DNA from: Novosphingobium terrae
GTDB taxonomy: Bacteria; Pseudomonadota; Alphaproteobacteria; Sphingomonadales; Sphingomonadaceae
Reading direction: 5' to 3'
Assembly: GCF_017163935.1 (NCBI RefSeq)
Contig: NZ_JABVZR010000002.1
Location: 868,001 to 932,000 of the forward strand
Length of the DNA: 64,000 nucleotides
Below the pieces are notes generated by a model. The model was not told the DNA's origin, made no database searches, and worked only from the letters and a program-made list of their open reading frames with translations. Position numbers and translations under genes: made by a program. Of this stretch, positions 9,649 to 17,613 are shown one piece after another; the first letter of the stretch is position 1; every line of letters begins with the position of its first letter.

Positions 9649-10536
9649 ATGCCCCGCACTCCCAGCCTTTCCGTCTTGCGCCAGTTCCGCATGCTGGCCC
9701 AGACCGTCAATTTCAGCCGCGCGGCGGAGATGAGCTGCGTCTCGCAACCGGCCCTCTCGCGCACGATCCGCCTGCTGGAGGAAGACCTTGGCGGCCGCCT
9801 GTTCGACCGCAACCGCCGCCATGTCTCGCTGACCCCGGCGGGCGAGGATCTGCTGCGCCTCACCGAACGCCTGATCGCCGATTTCGACGAGGCCTTCGAT
9901 CAGCTGGGCCAGACGCTGTCCGGCCAGCGCGGGCGGGTGGTGCTGGGCGTGCTGCCTTCCTATGCGGTGGGCGACCTGCCGCAAGTTCTCAGCCGCTTTC
10001 GCGATCAGTGGCCGGGGGTGGATGTGACCGTGCGCGAGGGGCTGGCGGGCACCATCTACCAACATTTGCGCGAAAGGCTGATCGATCTGGCCGTGATGAC
10101 CCCGCCTGAGGACACGGAAGAGGATTTCACCTTCCTGCCCCTGTTCTCAGACCCCTGCGCGCTAGTCTGCCGCGCCGGAGAAGCGCCGCCGCAACCCAAT
10201 TGGGACAGCTTCACGCAAAGCCCCTTTATCGCCATGGCCCCCTCCAGCAGCGTGCGCCAGATCACCGATGCGGCCTTTGCCCGCGCCGGCCTTGCCCCGC
10301 GCCCGCTCTATGAATGCACCCAGCCTGCCACGCTGGGGGCCTTTATCGCGGCAGGTCTGGGGATCAGCGCTCTGCCGCTGTCCTGCCGCCCGATGGTGGG
10401 CGCGCATGATCTGGCATGGCATAGGCTGGACGATCCGCAATCGGAGCGGCTGATCGGCATCGCCCATCTTTCGGGCCGCAGCCTGTCACCCGCCGCGCAG
10501 AACATGATGGCGGCCCTCTCCGCCGGGGAGGCCTGA
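9649..10536 (+). CDS. LysR-family transcriptional regulator
   Basis: 295-residue regulator from ATG 9649; the frame is open back to an ATG at 9517 that overlaps the receptor stop, but the extra 44 residues do not resemble a LysR N-terminus. HTH at about residues 6-65 (VNFSRAAEMSCVSQPALSRT), then an effector domain. It sits inside the operon between a receptor and a CitMHS transporter, and its TGA is 2 nt before the transporter ATG. It is therefore probably the local, autoregulated controller of the carboxylate/AtuA gene set. Confidence 0.92.
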   Translation: MPRTPSLSVLRQFRMLAQTVNFSRAAEMSCVSQPALSRTIRLLEEDLGGRLFDRNRRHVSLTPAGEDLLRLTERLIADFDEAFDQLGQTLSGQRGRVVLGVLPSYAVGDLPQVLSRFRDQWPGVDVTVREGLAGTIYQHLRERLIDLAVMTPPEDTEEDFTFLPLFSDPCALVCRAGEAPPQPNWDSFTQSPFIAMAPSSSVRQITDAAFARAGLAPRPLYECTQPATLGAFIAAGLGISALPLSCRPMVGAHDLAWHRLDDPQSERLIGIAHLSGRSLSPAAQNMMAALSAGEA

Positions 10537-10538
10537 GC

Positions 10539-11852
10539 ATGCTGGCACCCACTGTTCTGGCGCTGGGCGCATTGGCCATCGTTGGCGTGATGCTGGCGGT
10601 GATCCTCACCAACCGACTGTCACCTCTGGCGGCGATGATCCTGATCCCGGTGGCGGGTGCTCTGCTGCTGGGCCAAGGCGCAGGCGTGCCGGGCTGGATC
10701 ATCGCGGGGGTGACGAAGATCGCGCCCGTGGCAGGCATGTTCGTCTTTGCCATCCTGTTTTTCGGCGTGGTCAGCGATGCGGGCCTGCTGGCGCCCTTGG
10801 TGAACGGCGTGCTGAAGCTGGTGGGGCGGCGCCCCTCGCGTATCACGGTGGGCACCTCGCTGCTCGCGCTGCTGATCCATCTCGACGGATCGGGAGCGGT
10901 GTGTTTCCTCATCACCGTGCCCGCCATGCTGCCGCTCTATGACCAGCTGGGCATGGACCGGCGCATTCTGGCCTGTTGCGCCTCGCTGGCGGCGGGCGTC
11001 AACTTCCTGCCGTGGACGGGGCCGACCTTGCGCGCCAGCGCGGCACTGCATATCCCCACGGCACAGATTTTCGCGCCCATGCTGCCGGTGCAGATCGTGG
11101 GCCTGATCTTCGTTTTCGGCGCAGCATGGTGGATGGGGCGGCGCGAGGAAAAGCGCCTTGCCGCCCTGCCGACCATCACCCCTGACATCGAGCCGTTTAC
11201 CGCCGATCTGCAGGCCCCCGATCCGCTGCACCGCCCGCGCCTGTTCTGGCTCAATCTGGCAATCACACTGGCAGTTATCGCGCTGATGGTCACCGGCAAG
11301 GCCGAGCCTGCCGTGGTCTTCATGGTCGCCACCGCGCTGGTGCTGGCGATCAACTACCCACGCGCCGAAGACCAGCGCGCCCGCATCGAGGCGCATGCCC
11401 GCCCCGCCATGATGATGGCCGGCATCCTCTTCGCCGCCGGGGCCTTCACCGGCATCATGAATGGCGCGGGGCTCATCCACGCTCTGGCGCAGTCCAGCGT
11501 CGCTCTGGTGCCCCCGGGCATGGGCGGACGCATTCCGCTGCTGGTGGCCCTGACCGGCATGCCGCTGAGCATGCTGTTCGATCCCGACAGCTTCTATTTC
11601 GGCGTGCTGCCGGTGGTGGCGCAGGTGGCCGGGCATTTCGGCGTGGCGCCGGTGCAGGTGGCGCAGGCCGCGCTGCTGGGCATGCACACCGTCGGCTTTC
11701 CCGTCAGCCCGCTGACGCCCGCCACCTTCCTTGTCGCAGGCCTCAGCCGCATCGAGCTGGGTGCGCATCAGCGCTTCGCCTTCCCATGGCTGTTTGCCGC
11801 CACGCTGGTGATGACGCTGGCGGCGCTGGCCCTCGGCCTGATCGGATTATAA
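10539..11852 (+). CDS. CitMHS-family citrate/divalent metal transporter
   Basis: 437-residue inner-membrane transporter with about 11-12 hydrophobic helices. Features match the CitMHS (metal-citrate:proton symporter, TC 2.A.11) family: the early segment LTNRLSPLAAMILIPV, DGSGAVCFLITVPAMLPLY around residue 112, GVNFLPWTGP, and the late FDPDSFYFGVLPV and HTVGFPVSPLTPATFL blocks. Family members carry citrate or similar di/tricarboxylates, usually as metal complexes. Preceded directly by a LysR gene and followed by the AtuA gene after 14 bp. The exact substrate is not readable from sequence. Confidence 0.9.
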   Translation: MLAPTVLALGALAIVGVMLAVILTNRLSPLAAMILIPVAGALLLGQGAGVPGWIIAGVTKIAPVAGMFVFAILFFGVVSDAGLLAPLVNGVLKLVGRRPSRITVGTSLLALLIHLDGSGAVCFLITVPAMLPLYDQLGMDRRILACCASLAAGVNFLPWTGPTLRASAALHIPTAQIFAPMLPVQIVGLIFVFGAAWWMGRREEKRLAALPTITPDIEPFTADLQAPDPLHRPRLFWLNLAITLAVIALMVTGKAEPAVVFMVATALVLAINYPRAEDQRARIEAHARPAMMMAGILFAAGAFTGIMNGAGLIHALAQSSVALVPPGMGGRIPLLVALTGMPLSMLFDPDSFYFGVLPVVAQVAGHFGVAPVQVAQAALLGMHTVGFPVSPLTPATFLVAGLSRIELGAHQRFAFPWLFAATLVMTLAALALGLIGL

Positions 11853-11866
11853 GTGAGAGCAACCGC

Positions 11867-13192
11867 ATGACACGCATTCTCATTGGTGCCGGAGCCGGTT
11901 TTGCCGGAGATCGCATCGAACCGGCGGTGGAACTGATCGAGAAGGGCGATCTCGACTATCTGTGCTTCGAATGCCTGGCCGAGCGGACCATTGCTCTGGC
12001 CCAGCTGGCGCGGCAGCGCGATCCGGCTGCGGGCTATGATCCAAGGCTGGAAAAGCGGATGCGCGCGGTGCTGCGCCCGGCCATGGAGCGCGGGGTGCGG
12101 ATCGTCTCGAACATGGGGGCCGCCAATCCTTTGGCTGCGATGCAGGCGGCGTTGGGCGTGGCGCGCGAACTGGGCCTGAAAGGCATCCGCATGGCCGCCG
12201 TGCTGGGCGATAATGTTTTAAGCGCCATCAGCGGTCAGGATCATCCGCTGATCGACCGTGACGGCGCGCTGGCCGATCTGAACCCCATTTCCGCCAATGC
12301 CTATCTGGGCGCCTTTCCCATCGCCCGCGCGCTGGATGAGGGCGCTCAGGTGATCTTTACCGGGCGCGTCTGCGATCCGGCGCTGTTTCTGGGGCCCATG
12401 ATCCATGCTTTCGGTTGGGCAGAGGATGACTGGACAAGGTTGGCGCGCGGCACGGTGGTGGGCCATCTGCTGGAATGCGCCGGGCAACTGACGGGCGGTT
12501 ACTTCGCCGATCCGGGTGTGAAGGATGTGCCCGATCTGGCACGCCTCGGTTTCCCTCTGGCCGAGGTCTCCGAGGATGGCGATGCCGTGCTGACCAAGGT
12601 GGCGGGCTCGGGCGGGCGGCTGTCTCTGGCCAGCGCGCGTGAGCAGGCGATGTATGAAATCCTCGATCCCGCGCGTTATCTGCAGGCCGATGTGGTGGCC
12701 GATTTCACCAGCCTGAGCCTGACCGAACTCGGCCCCGATCGCATCGCGGTGTCCGGCGCGCAGGGCCATCCCCGGCCCGAAAAGCTGAAGGTCTCGGTCG
12801 GCTATCGCGACGGCTTTATCGGTGAGGGGCAGATCACCTATGCCGGACCGGGCGCGGTGGCGCGCGGGCAGCTGGCGCTGGAGATCGTGAAGGAACGCAT
12901 CGCCATGCTGGGCCTGCCGGTTGAGGATATCCGCTACGATCTGATCGGCGTGAACTCCGCCAATGTCACCGCGCAGATGGGAGATCCCGCCGAGGTGCGC
13001 GCCCGCGTCGCCGCCCGCGCACCTGACGCCGCCACCGCCGCCGAAATCGGCGCGGAGGTGGAGGCGCTTTATCTTAACGGCCCCTCGGGCGGGGGCGGGG
13101 TGACCACCTCGCTGCGTGAGGTCGTCGCCGTCGCCTCGGTGCTGATCGGGCGTGACGCGGTTTCCCCCTCCATCCTCCATGAGGTGAGCTGA
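11867..13192 (+). CDS. AtuA-family (DUF1446) protein
   Basis: 441-residue cytoplasmic protein. It opens with RILIGAGAGFAGDRIEPAVE and contains DYLCFECLAERT, GVRIVSNMGAANP, TGRVCDPALFLGPM and GHLLECAGQLTGGYFADPG, the conserved blocks of the DUF1446/AtuA family. AtuA is named from the acyclic terpene utilisation cluster of Pseudomonas, but its reaction is not established. Start at ATG 11867, 14 bp after the transporter stop. Many AtuA-family proteins carry a C-terminal ferredoxin-fold domain; here that part is a separate gene that starts in the stop codon (TGATG at 13190-13194). Confidence 0.9.
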   Translation: MTRILIGAGAGFAGDRIEPAVELIEKGDLDYLCFECLAERTIALAQLARQRDPAAGYDPRLEKRMRAVLRPAMERGVRIVSNMGAANPLAAMQAALGVARELGLKGIRMAAVLGDNVLSAISGQDHPLIDRDGALADLNPISANAYLGAFPIARALDEGAQVIFTGRVCDPALFLGPMIHAFGWAEDDWTRLARGTVVGHLLECAGQLTGGYFADPGVKDVPDLARLGFPLAEVSEDGDAVLTKVAGSGGRLSLASAREQAMYEILDPARYLQADVVADFTSLSLTELGPDRIAVSGAQGHPRPEKLKVSVGYRDGFIGEGQITYAGPGAVARGQLALEIVKERIAMLGLPVEDIRYDLIGVNSANVTAQMGDPAEVRARVAARAPDAATAAEIGAEVEALYLNGPSGGGGVTTSLREVVAVASVLIGRDAVSPSILHEVS

Positions 13193-13500
13193 TGCGCCTG
13201 CGCGACATCGCCCATGCCCGCACCGGCGACAAGGGCGACACATCCCAGATCTGCGTCTTCGCGCGCGAAGCCGATCACTTCCCCCTGCTGGAACGCGCCC
13301 TGACGGCCCAGCGCGTGGCCGATCACCTCGCCATGCTGAAGCCCCGAAGGATCGAGCGCCATGTGCTGCCCAATCTGGGGGCGGTGAATTTCGTGCTGCA
13401 TGGCGCGCTGTCAGGCGGGGTCACGCGGTCGCTGGCGCTCGATGCCCATGGCAAGACGCTGGGCGCGCAACTGCTGGATATGGAGATGGGCGATGCGTAA
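13192..13500 (+). CDS. Small AtuA-like ferredoxin-fold protein
   Basis: 102-residue protein beginning MRLRDIAHARTGDKGDTSQI, with VADHLAMLKP and NLGAVNFVLHGALSGGVTRS. These blocks match the C-terminal domain of longer AtuA-family proteins (AtuA-like ferredoxin-fold). Encoded as its own gene that shares the A of TGATG with the large AtuA gene, so a two-subunit complex made in equal amounts is likely. The 3' end overlaps the hydrolase start by 8 nt (start at 13493, stop ending 13500). Confidence 0.88.
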   Translation: MRLRDIAHARTGDKGDTSQICVFAREADHFPLLERALTAQRVADHLAMLKPRRIERHVLPNLGAVNFVLHGALSGGVTRSLALDAHGKTLGAQLLDMEMGDA

Positions 13501-15469
13501 GATCTTCCTGCTGGGCGGCGCGCTGCTGGCGCTGGCCTCGGGCGCGCAGGGCCGCGTCACCGCGATCCATATCGAGAGCCGCACCCCGGCCCCGGTCAAA
13601 CCGGGCGAGCGTCCCTATGAGATCATCACCGGCACGTTTGATGGCGATCTCAGCCCCGCGCGCGATGCCATCATCACCGATATCGCCCATGCCCCGCGCA
13701 ATGCGAAAGGCCGTGTAAGCTACAGCGCCACCTTCGCCATCGCCCGCCCGCTGGAGCGCGGCAGCGGCATGCTGTTCTACGATGTGCCCAACCGCGGCAA
13801 CGGCAAGGTCGGCCCCGATGAGGACGGCCATATCCGCGTCATCAGCGGCTGGCAAGGCGATCTCACCCCGGCGCCCGGCGTGCAGAGCGCCCAAGTCCCG
13901 GTCGCCAGGGGGCTGACCGGCATGGCGCTGGCCCGCGTCACCGATCTGTCCGGCAGCACATGGGGCCTGACGGGCGGCATCGGTCGCCCGGTGGCGCGGC
14001 CCTTGCCGGTGGATCTGGATACCGCCCATGCCCACCTCTACCACCAGAGCAGCGATGACGCCGCGCTGGAACCCATCCCCGCCGACCAATGGGCCTTCGC
14101 CGATTGTCGCAGCGCGCCGTTCCCCGGCACGCCCGATCCGGCGCGCATCTGCCTGAAGGGCGGTTTCGATGCCACGCAGGCCTATACGCTGGCCTATACG
14201 GCGCGCGATCCGCTGGTGCTGGGCATCGGCTTTGCCGCCACGCGCGATCTGGTGAGCTTTCTGCGCCACGCCAAAGCCGATGATGAGGGCACGCCCAACC
14301 CTCTGGCGGGCCAAGTGCGCTGGAGCGTGGTGAGCGGCACCTCGCAATCGGGCAATTTCGTCAAGAGCTTCATCAATCTGGGCTTCAACCGTGATGAAGC
14401 GGGCACCCGCGTCTTTGATGGCGCCAACCCCAACATCGCCGCGCGGCAGGTGCCGCTCAACCTGCGCTTCGCCGTGCCGGGAGGCGCCGCCACCCTCTTC
14501 GAGCCCGGCAGCGAGGGCACGCTGTGGTGGACGCGCTACAATGACACCACGCGCGGACGCGGCACCCACAGCCTGCTCGACCGCTGCACGGCCACCGGCA
14601 CCTGCCCGAAGATCATGGAGACCTTCGGCTCGACCGAATTGTGGGGCCTGCGCCTCTCGCCCGCGCTGGTGGGGACGGATGCCAGAGCCGATGTCCCCAT
14701 CGCGCCGAATGTGCGCCGCTATTACTTCCCGGGCGTGACGCATGGCGGGTCGATCACCGGCGGCATCTCGCTCGATGGCGACAAGCCATGGCCCGGCGCA
14801 CCGGTCTGCGTGCTGGCCAGCAATCCCAACCCCTCGCTGCCCACCATGCGCGCCTTGCTGAAGCGACTTGTCGACTGGGTCAGCACCGGGCGCGCGCCGC
14901 CGCCCAGCCAGTATCCCACGCTGGCCAAGGGCGATCTGGTGGCGCCCACCGCCGCCGCGATGCATTGGCCCAGGATCCCCGGCGCGCCCGTGCCCGATGG
15001 CAAGATCAATGGCCTGCTGGATTACGATTACGGCCCCGGTTTCGACTATCCCGACCTCTCGGGCGTGATCACGCAGCAGCCGCCCAAAATCCGCCGCGCG
15101 ATCCCCTCGCTGGTGCCGCGCGTCGATGCCGATGGCAATGAGCTGGGCGGCGGCGTGCCATCGGTGCAGCATCTGGTGCCGCTGGGCACCTATCTGGGCT
15201 GGAATGTGCTGGCCAAAGGCTATGGCGCGGGCACGGATTGCGGCTTTGCGGGCGGCTTTATCCCCTTTGCCGCCACCAAAGCCGACAGGCTGGCCAAGGG
15301 CGATCCGCGTCTCTCGCTGGAGGAACGCTATGGCTCGCATGCCGGTTTCGTGGCCCGGGTGAAGGCCGTGGCGGACCGGCGCGTGAAGGAAGGCTGGCTG
15401 CTGCCCGACGATGCCGCGAAGCTGGTGGCCGGGGCCGAAGCCAGCGGAGTGCTGAAAACAGGGCAGTAA
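13493..15469 (+). CDS. Secreted alpha/beta hydrolase domain protein (Abhydrolase_10-like)
   Basis: 658-residue exported hydrolase. ATG 13493 begins a clear signal peptide (MRKIFLLGGALLALASGAQG). A large N-terminal beta region is followed at about residue 282 by GTSQSGNF, resembling the nucleophile elbow GVSQSGRF of the alpha/beta hydrolase_10 family, then SFINLGFNRDEAGTRVFDG, and a late WGLRLSP...FPGVTHGG block that may supply the catalytic His. Family members are poorly characterised, probably esterases or lactonases. Overlap with the AtuA-like gene puts it in the same operon: a periplasmic ester-cleaving step feeding the CitMHS carrier is a reasonable inference. Confidence 0.87.
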   Translation: MRKIFLLGGALLALASGAQGRVTAIHIESRTPAPVKPGERPYEIITGTFDGDLSPARDAIITDIAHAPRNAKGRVSYSATFAIARPLERGSGMLFYDVPNRGNGKVGPDEDGHIRVISGWQGDLTPAPGVQSAQVPVARGLTGMALARVTDLSGSTWGLTGGIGRPVARPLPVDLDTAHAHLYHQSSDDAALEPIPADQWAFADCRSAPFPGTPDPARICLKGGFDATQAYTLAYTARDPLVLGIGFAATRDLVSFLRHAKADDEGTPNPLAGQVRWSVVSGTSQSGNFVKSFINLGFNRDEAGTRVFDGANPNIAARQVPLNLRFAVPGGAATLFEPGSEGTLWWTRYNDTTRGRGTHSLLDRCTATGTCPKIMETFGSTELWGLRLSPALVGTDARADVPIAPNVRRYYFPGVTHGGSITGGISLDGDKPWPGAPVCVLASNPNPSLPTMRALLKRLVDWVSTGRAPPPSQYPTLAKGDLVAPTAAAMHWPRIPGAPVPDGKINGLLDYDYGPGFDYPDLSGVITQQPPKIRRAIPSLVPRVDADGNELGGGVPSVQHLVPLGTYLGWNVLAKGYGAGTDCGFAGGFIPFAATKADRLAKGDPRLSLEERYGSHAGFVARVKAVADRRVKEGWLLPDDAAKLVAGAEASGVLKTGQ

Positions 15470-15554
15470 AATCCGGCTCCCTCTGGCCTCCGCGCGTTTC
15501 CCGCGCGATAGCATGCGCTGCAAAAGCATGTTCGCCATCTTGAGAGGATGCCCG

Positions 15555-17225
15555 ATGACACCGCTTCGCGTGCTTGCCGCCCTGTCGCTGCTCACCGCCC
15601 TGCCCTCTGCGCTTCAGGCGCAGGAGGCCCCGCGCCCCGTTTCCATCAGCGTGGACGCCGGGCAGACCAAGGGCACACTGCCCCCCGTCTGGCGCTTCTT
15701 CGGCGCGGATGAGCCCAATTACGCCACCATGAAGGACGGGCGCAAACTGCTGCTCGAACTGGGCGAGTTGAAGCCGGGCGAGGTCTATTTCCGCGCTCAC
15801 AATCTGCTGAGCAGCGGCGATGGGACCGCCGCCTTCAAATGGGGCAGCACCAATGCCTATCGCGAGGGGCCCGATGGCAAGCCGGTCTATGACTGGACCA
15901 TCGTCGATCACATCATCGACACCTATCGCGCGCGCGGCATCCGGCCCTATCTCCAGATCGGCTTTATGCCAGAGGCTTTGTCCAGCGCGCCGCCGGGCAC
16001 GCCCTATCAGCACAGCTGGCGCCCCGGCTTCGACTATCGCCTGATCGCCACCGGCTGGACCTATCCGCCCAAGGATTACGCCAAATGGGGCGAGCTGGTC
16101 TATCAATGGACGCGTCACAACATCGAACGCTATGGCCGCGCCGAGGTCGAAAGCTGGTATTTCGAGGTGTGGAACGAGCCCAACTCCCCCTTCTACTGGC
16201 AGGGCAGCGCCGAGGATTTCTACAAGCTGCATGATTACGCCATCGCCGCCATCCGCCGCGCCTTGCCCAGGGCGCGCGTGGGCGGGCCGGATGTGGCGGG
16301 ATCGGGCGGGGCCTTTATGGACGGCTTTCTCAAGCATGTCTCCTCGGGCACCAATTACGCCACCGGCCAAACCGGCACGCCCACCGATTTCCTCTCCTTC
16401 CACGCCAAGGGCCGGCCCGGCTTTGTCGATGGGCATGTCCGCATGGGGATCGCCACCCACCTGCAGGAGGCTGATCGCGGCTTTGCCAAGGTGCTGTCGG
16501 TCCCGTCTCTGGCGGGCAAGCCGGTGGTGATCGGGGAGAGTGATCCGGAGGGCTGCGCCGCCTGCCCCGGCCCTCAGAACGCCTATCGCAACGGCACGAT
16601 GTATTCCAGCTACACCGCCGCCAGCTTTGCCCGCCTGTGGGATCTGGCCGCCCGGCGCCATATCCATCTGGAGGGTGCGGTTTCATGGTCCTTCGAGTTC
16701 GAGGATCAACCATGGTTCGCCGGCTATCGCCAGTTGGCCACCAATGGCATCGATCTTCCGGTCCTGAACGTGTTCCGCCTTTTCGCCAAGCTGGGCACCA
16801 CGCAACTGGCCTCCACCAGCGATGCGCAACTGCCGCTGGAAGAGGTCATGGCCAGAGGCGTGCAGGGCGAGGCCGATGTCGGCTCCATCGCCACCCGCAC
16901 TGCCGACGGGCATCTGGCGCTGTTGCTCTGGCATTATCACGATGACGATGTGGCCGGGCCCGATGCGCAGATCAGCATCAGCCTGAAGGGCCTGAAGGCC
17001 TCGCCCGGCACCGCCACCCTGTGGCGTGTCGACAAGACCCACGCCAATGCCTTTGCCGCATGGCAGGCCATGGGATCGCCCCAGTCGCCGGACCAAAACC
17101 AGTATGCTCTGCTGGAAAAGGCCTCGCAGCTTCAGGGGGAGGCTGTCAGTGTTGCGCCGGGGGCGCCGGTCAGCCTGCGTCTGCCACGACAGGGGGTGGC
17201 TTTGTTGGTGTTCGATGGGCGATAA
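15555..17225 (+). CDS. GH39-family glycoside hydrolase (beta-xylosidase-like), secreted
   Basis: 556 residues with a signal peptide (LLTALPSALQAQ). The GH39 clan-A core begins GTLPPVWRFFGADEPNYA; the acid/base Glu208 lies in VWNEPNSPFYW, and the nucleophile Glu328 in VVIGESDPEGCAACPGPQN. A C-terminal beta-sandwich follows (LALLLWHYHDDDVAGP). GH39 enzymes include beta-D-xylosidases and alpha-L-iduronidases; xylosidase-like activity in the periplasm is the best guess. GAGAGG 7 nt upstream supports ATG 15555 over the frame start at 15513. It lies 85 bp after the hydrolase and ends at an intrinsic terminator (17249-17282). Confidence 0.9.
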   Translation: MTPLRVLAALSLLTALPSALQAQEAPRPVSISVDAGQTKGTLPPVWRFFGADEPNYATMKDGRKLLLELGELKPGEVYFRAHNLLSSGDGTAAFKWGSTNAYREGPDGKPVYDWTIVDHIIDTYRARGIRPYLQIGFMPEALSSAPPGTPYQHSWRPGFDYRLIATGWTYPPKDYAKWGELVYQWTRHNIERYGRAEVESWYFEVWNEPNSPFYWQGSAEDFYKLHDYAIAAIRRALPRARVGGPDVAGSGGAFMDGFLKHVSSGTNYATGQTGTPTDFLSFHAKGRPGFVDGHVRMGIATHLQEADRGFAKVLSVPSLAGKPVVIGESDPEGCAACPGPQNAYRNGTMYSSYTAASFARLWDLAARRHIHLEGAVSWSFEFEDQPWFAGYRQLATNGIDLPVLNVFRLFAKLGTTQLASTSDAQLPLEEVMARGVQGEADVGSIATRTADGHLALLLWHYHDDDVAGPDAQISISLKGLKASPGTATLWRVDKTHANAFAAWQAMGSPQSPDQNQYALLEKASQLQGEAVSVAPGAPVSLRLPRQGVALLVFDGR

Positions 17226-17248
17226 GGTGGAAGTCATGCCTCCGGCGG

Positions 17249-17282
17249 GCAAAGGGCCAACACCCTTTGCAATCCCTTTTTT
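17249..17282 (+). terminator. Intrinsic terminator after GH39 gene
   Basis: Perfect 8-bp stem GCAAAGGG / CCCTTTGC with a 6-nt loop, followed by AATCCC and a run of six T. It sits 24 bp after the GH39 stop and would end the receptor-to-GH39 transcription unit. Confidence 0.8.
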
Positions 17283-17422
17283 GTCAGCCTCGCGCGGGGG
17301 CATCGATCCTGGTTTTTGATGGCTCTGATGCAGGTCTGATGCCTGCGGTGCCGGATATCGGGGGAACCTTCCCTTTCGCCCGGCCCTTCCTTCTGTGCAC
17401 AGGCATGGAAAAGGACAGCATC

Positions 17423-17602
17423 ATGGCACAGCATCAGCGCGCCGGCGTTCAGGATCCGCTGGACAAGGTCGAAAAGGTCATGCGTATCTCCGGCGAGGCC
17501 GATGAGCGTGACAACCCCGGCCATGAGCGCGAGGCAGGCGAGGACGGCATCGGTCGATCCCCGGTCGGCGCGCCCCGGCAAAGCACACCTCGCGATAAAT
17601 AG
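17423..17602 (+). CDS. Small charged hypothetical protein
   Basis: 59-residue open frame (MAQHQRAGVQDPLDKVEKVM...), rich in Asp, Glu, Arg and Gly, with no membrane segment or signal. ATG 17423 has AAAAGGA about 7 nt upstream; ATG 17405 is an alternative. It is convergent with the histidine kinase stop at 17614. Composition suggests a soluble, possibly disordered protein. I do not recognise a family; coding status is plausible, not certain. Confidence 0.45.
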   Translation: MAQHQRAGVQDPLDKVEKVMRISGEADERDNPGHEREAGEDGIGRSPVGAPRQSTPRDK

Positions 17603-17613
17603 TGTGACAGCAC

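Noticed and set aside
13421..15595. Long minus-strand frame (724 codons) opposite the alpha/beta hydrolase
   Set aside because: Antisense shadow in GC-rich DNA; the plus strand has a signal peptide, catalytic motif and operon context.
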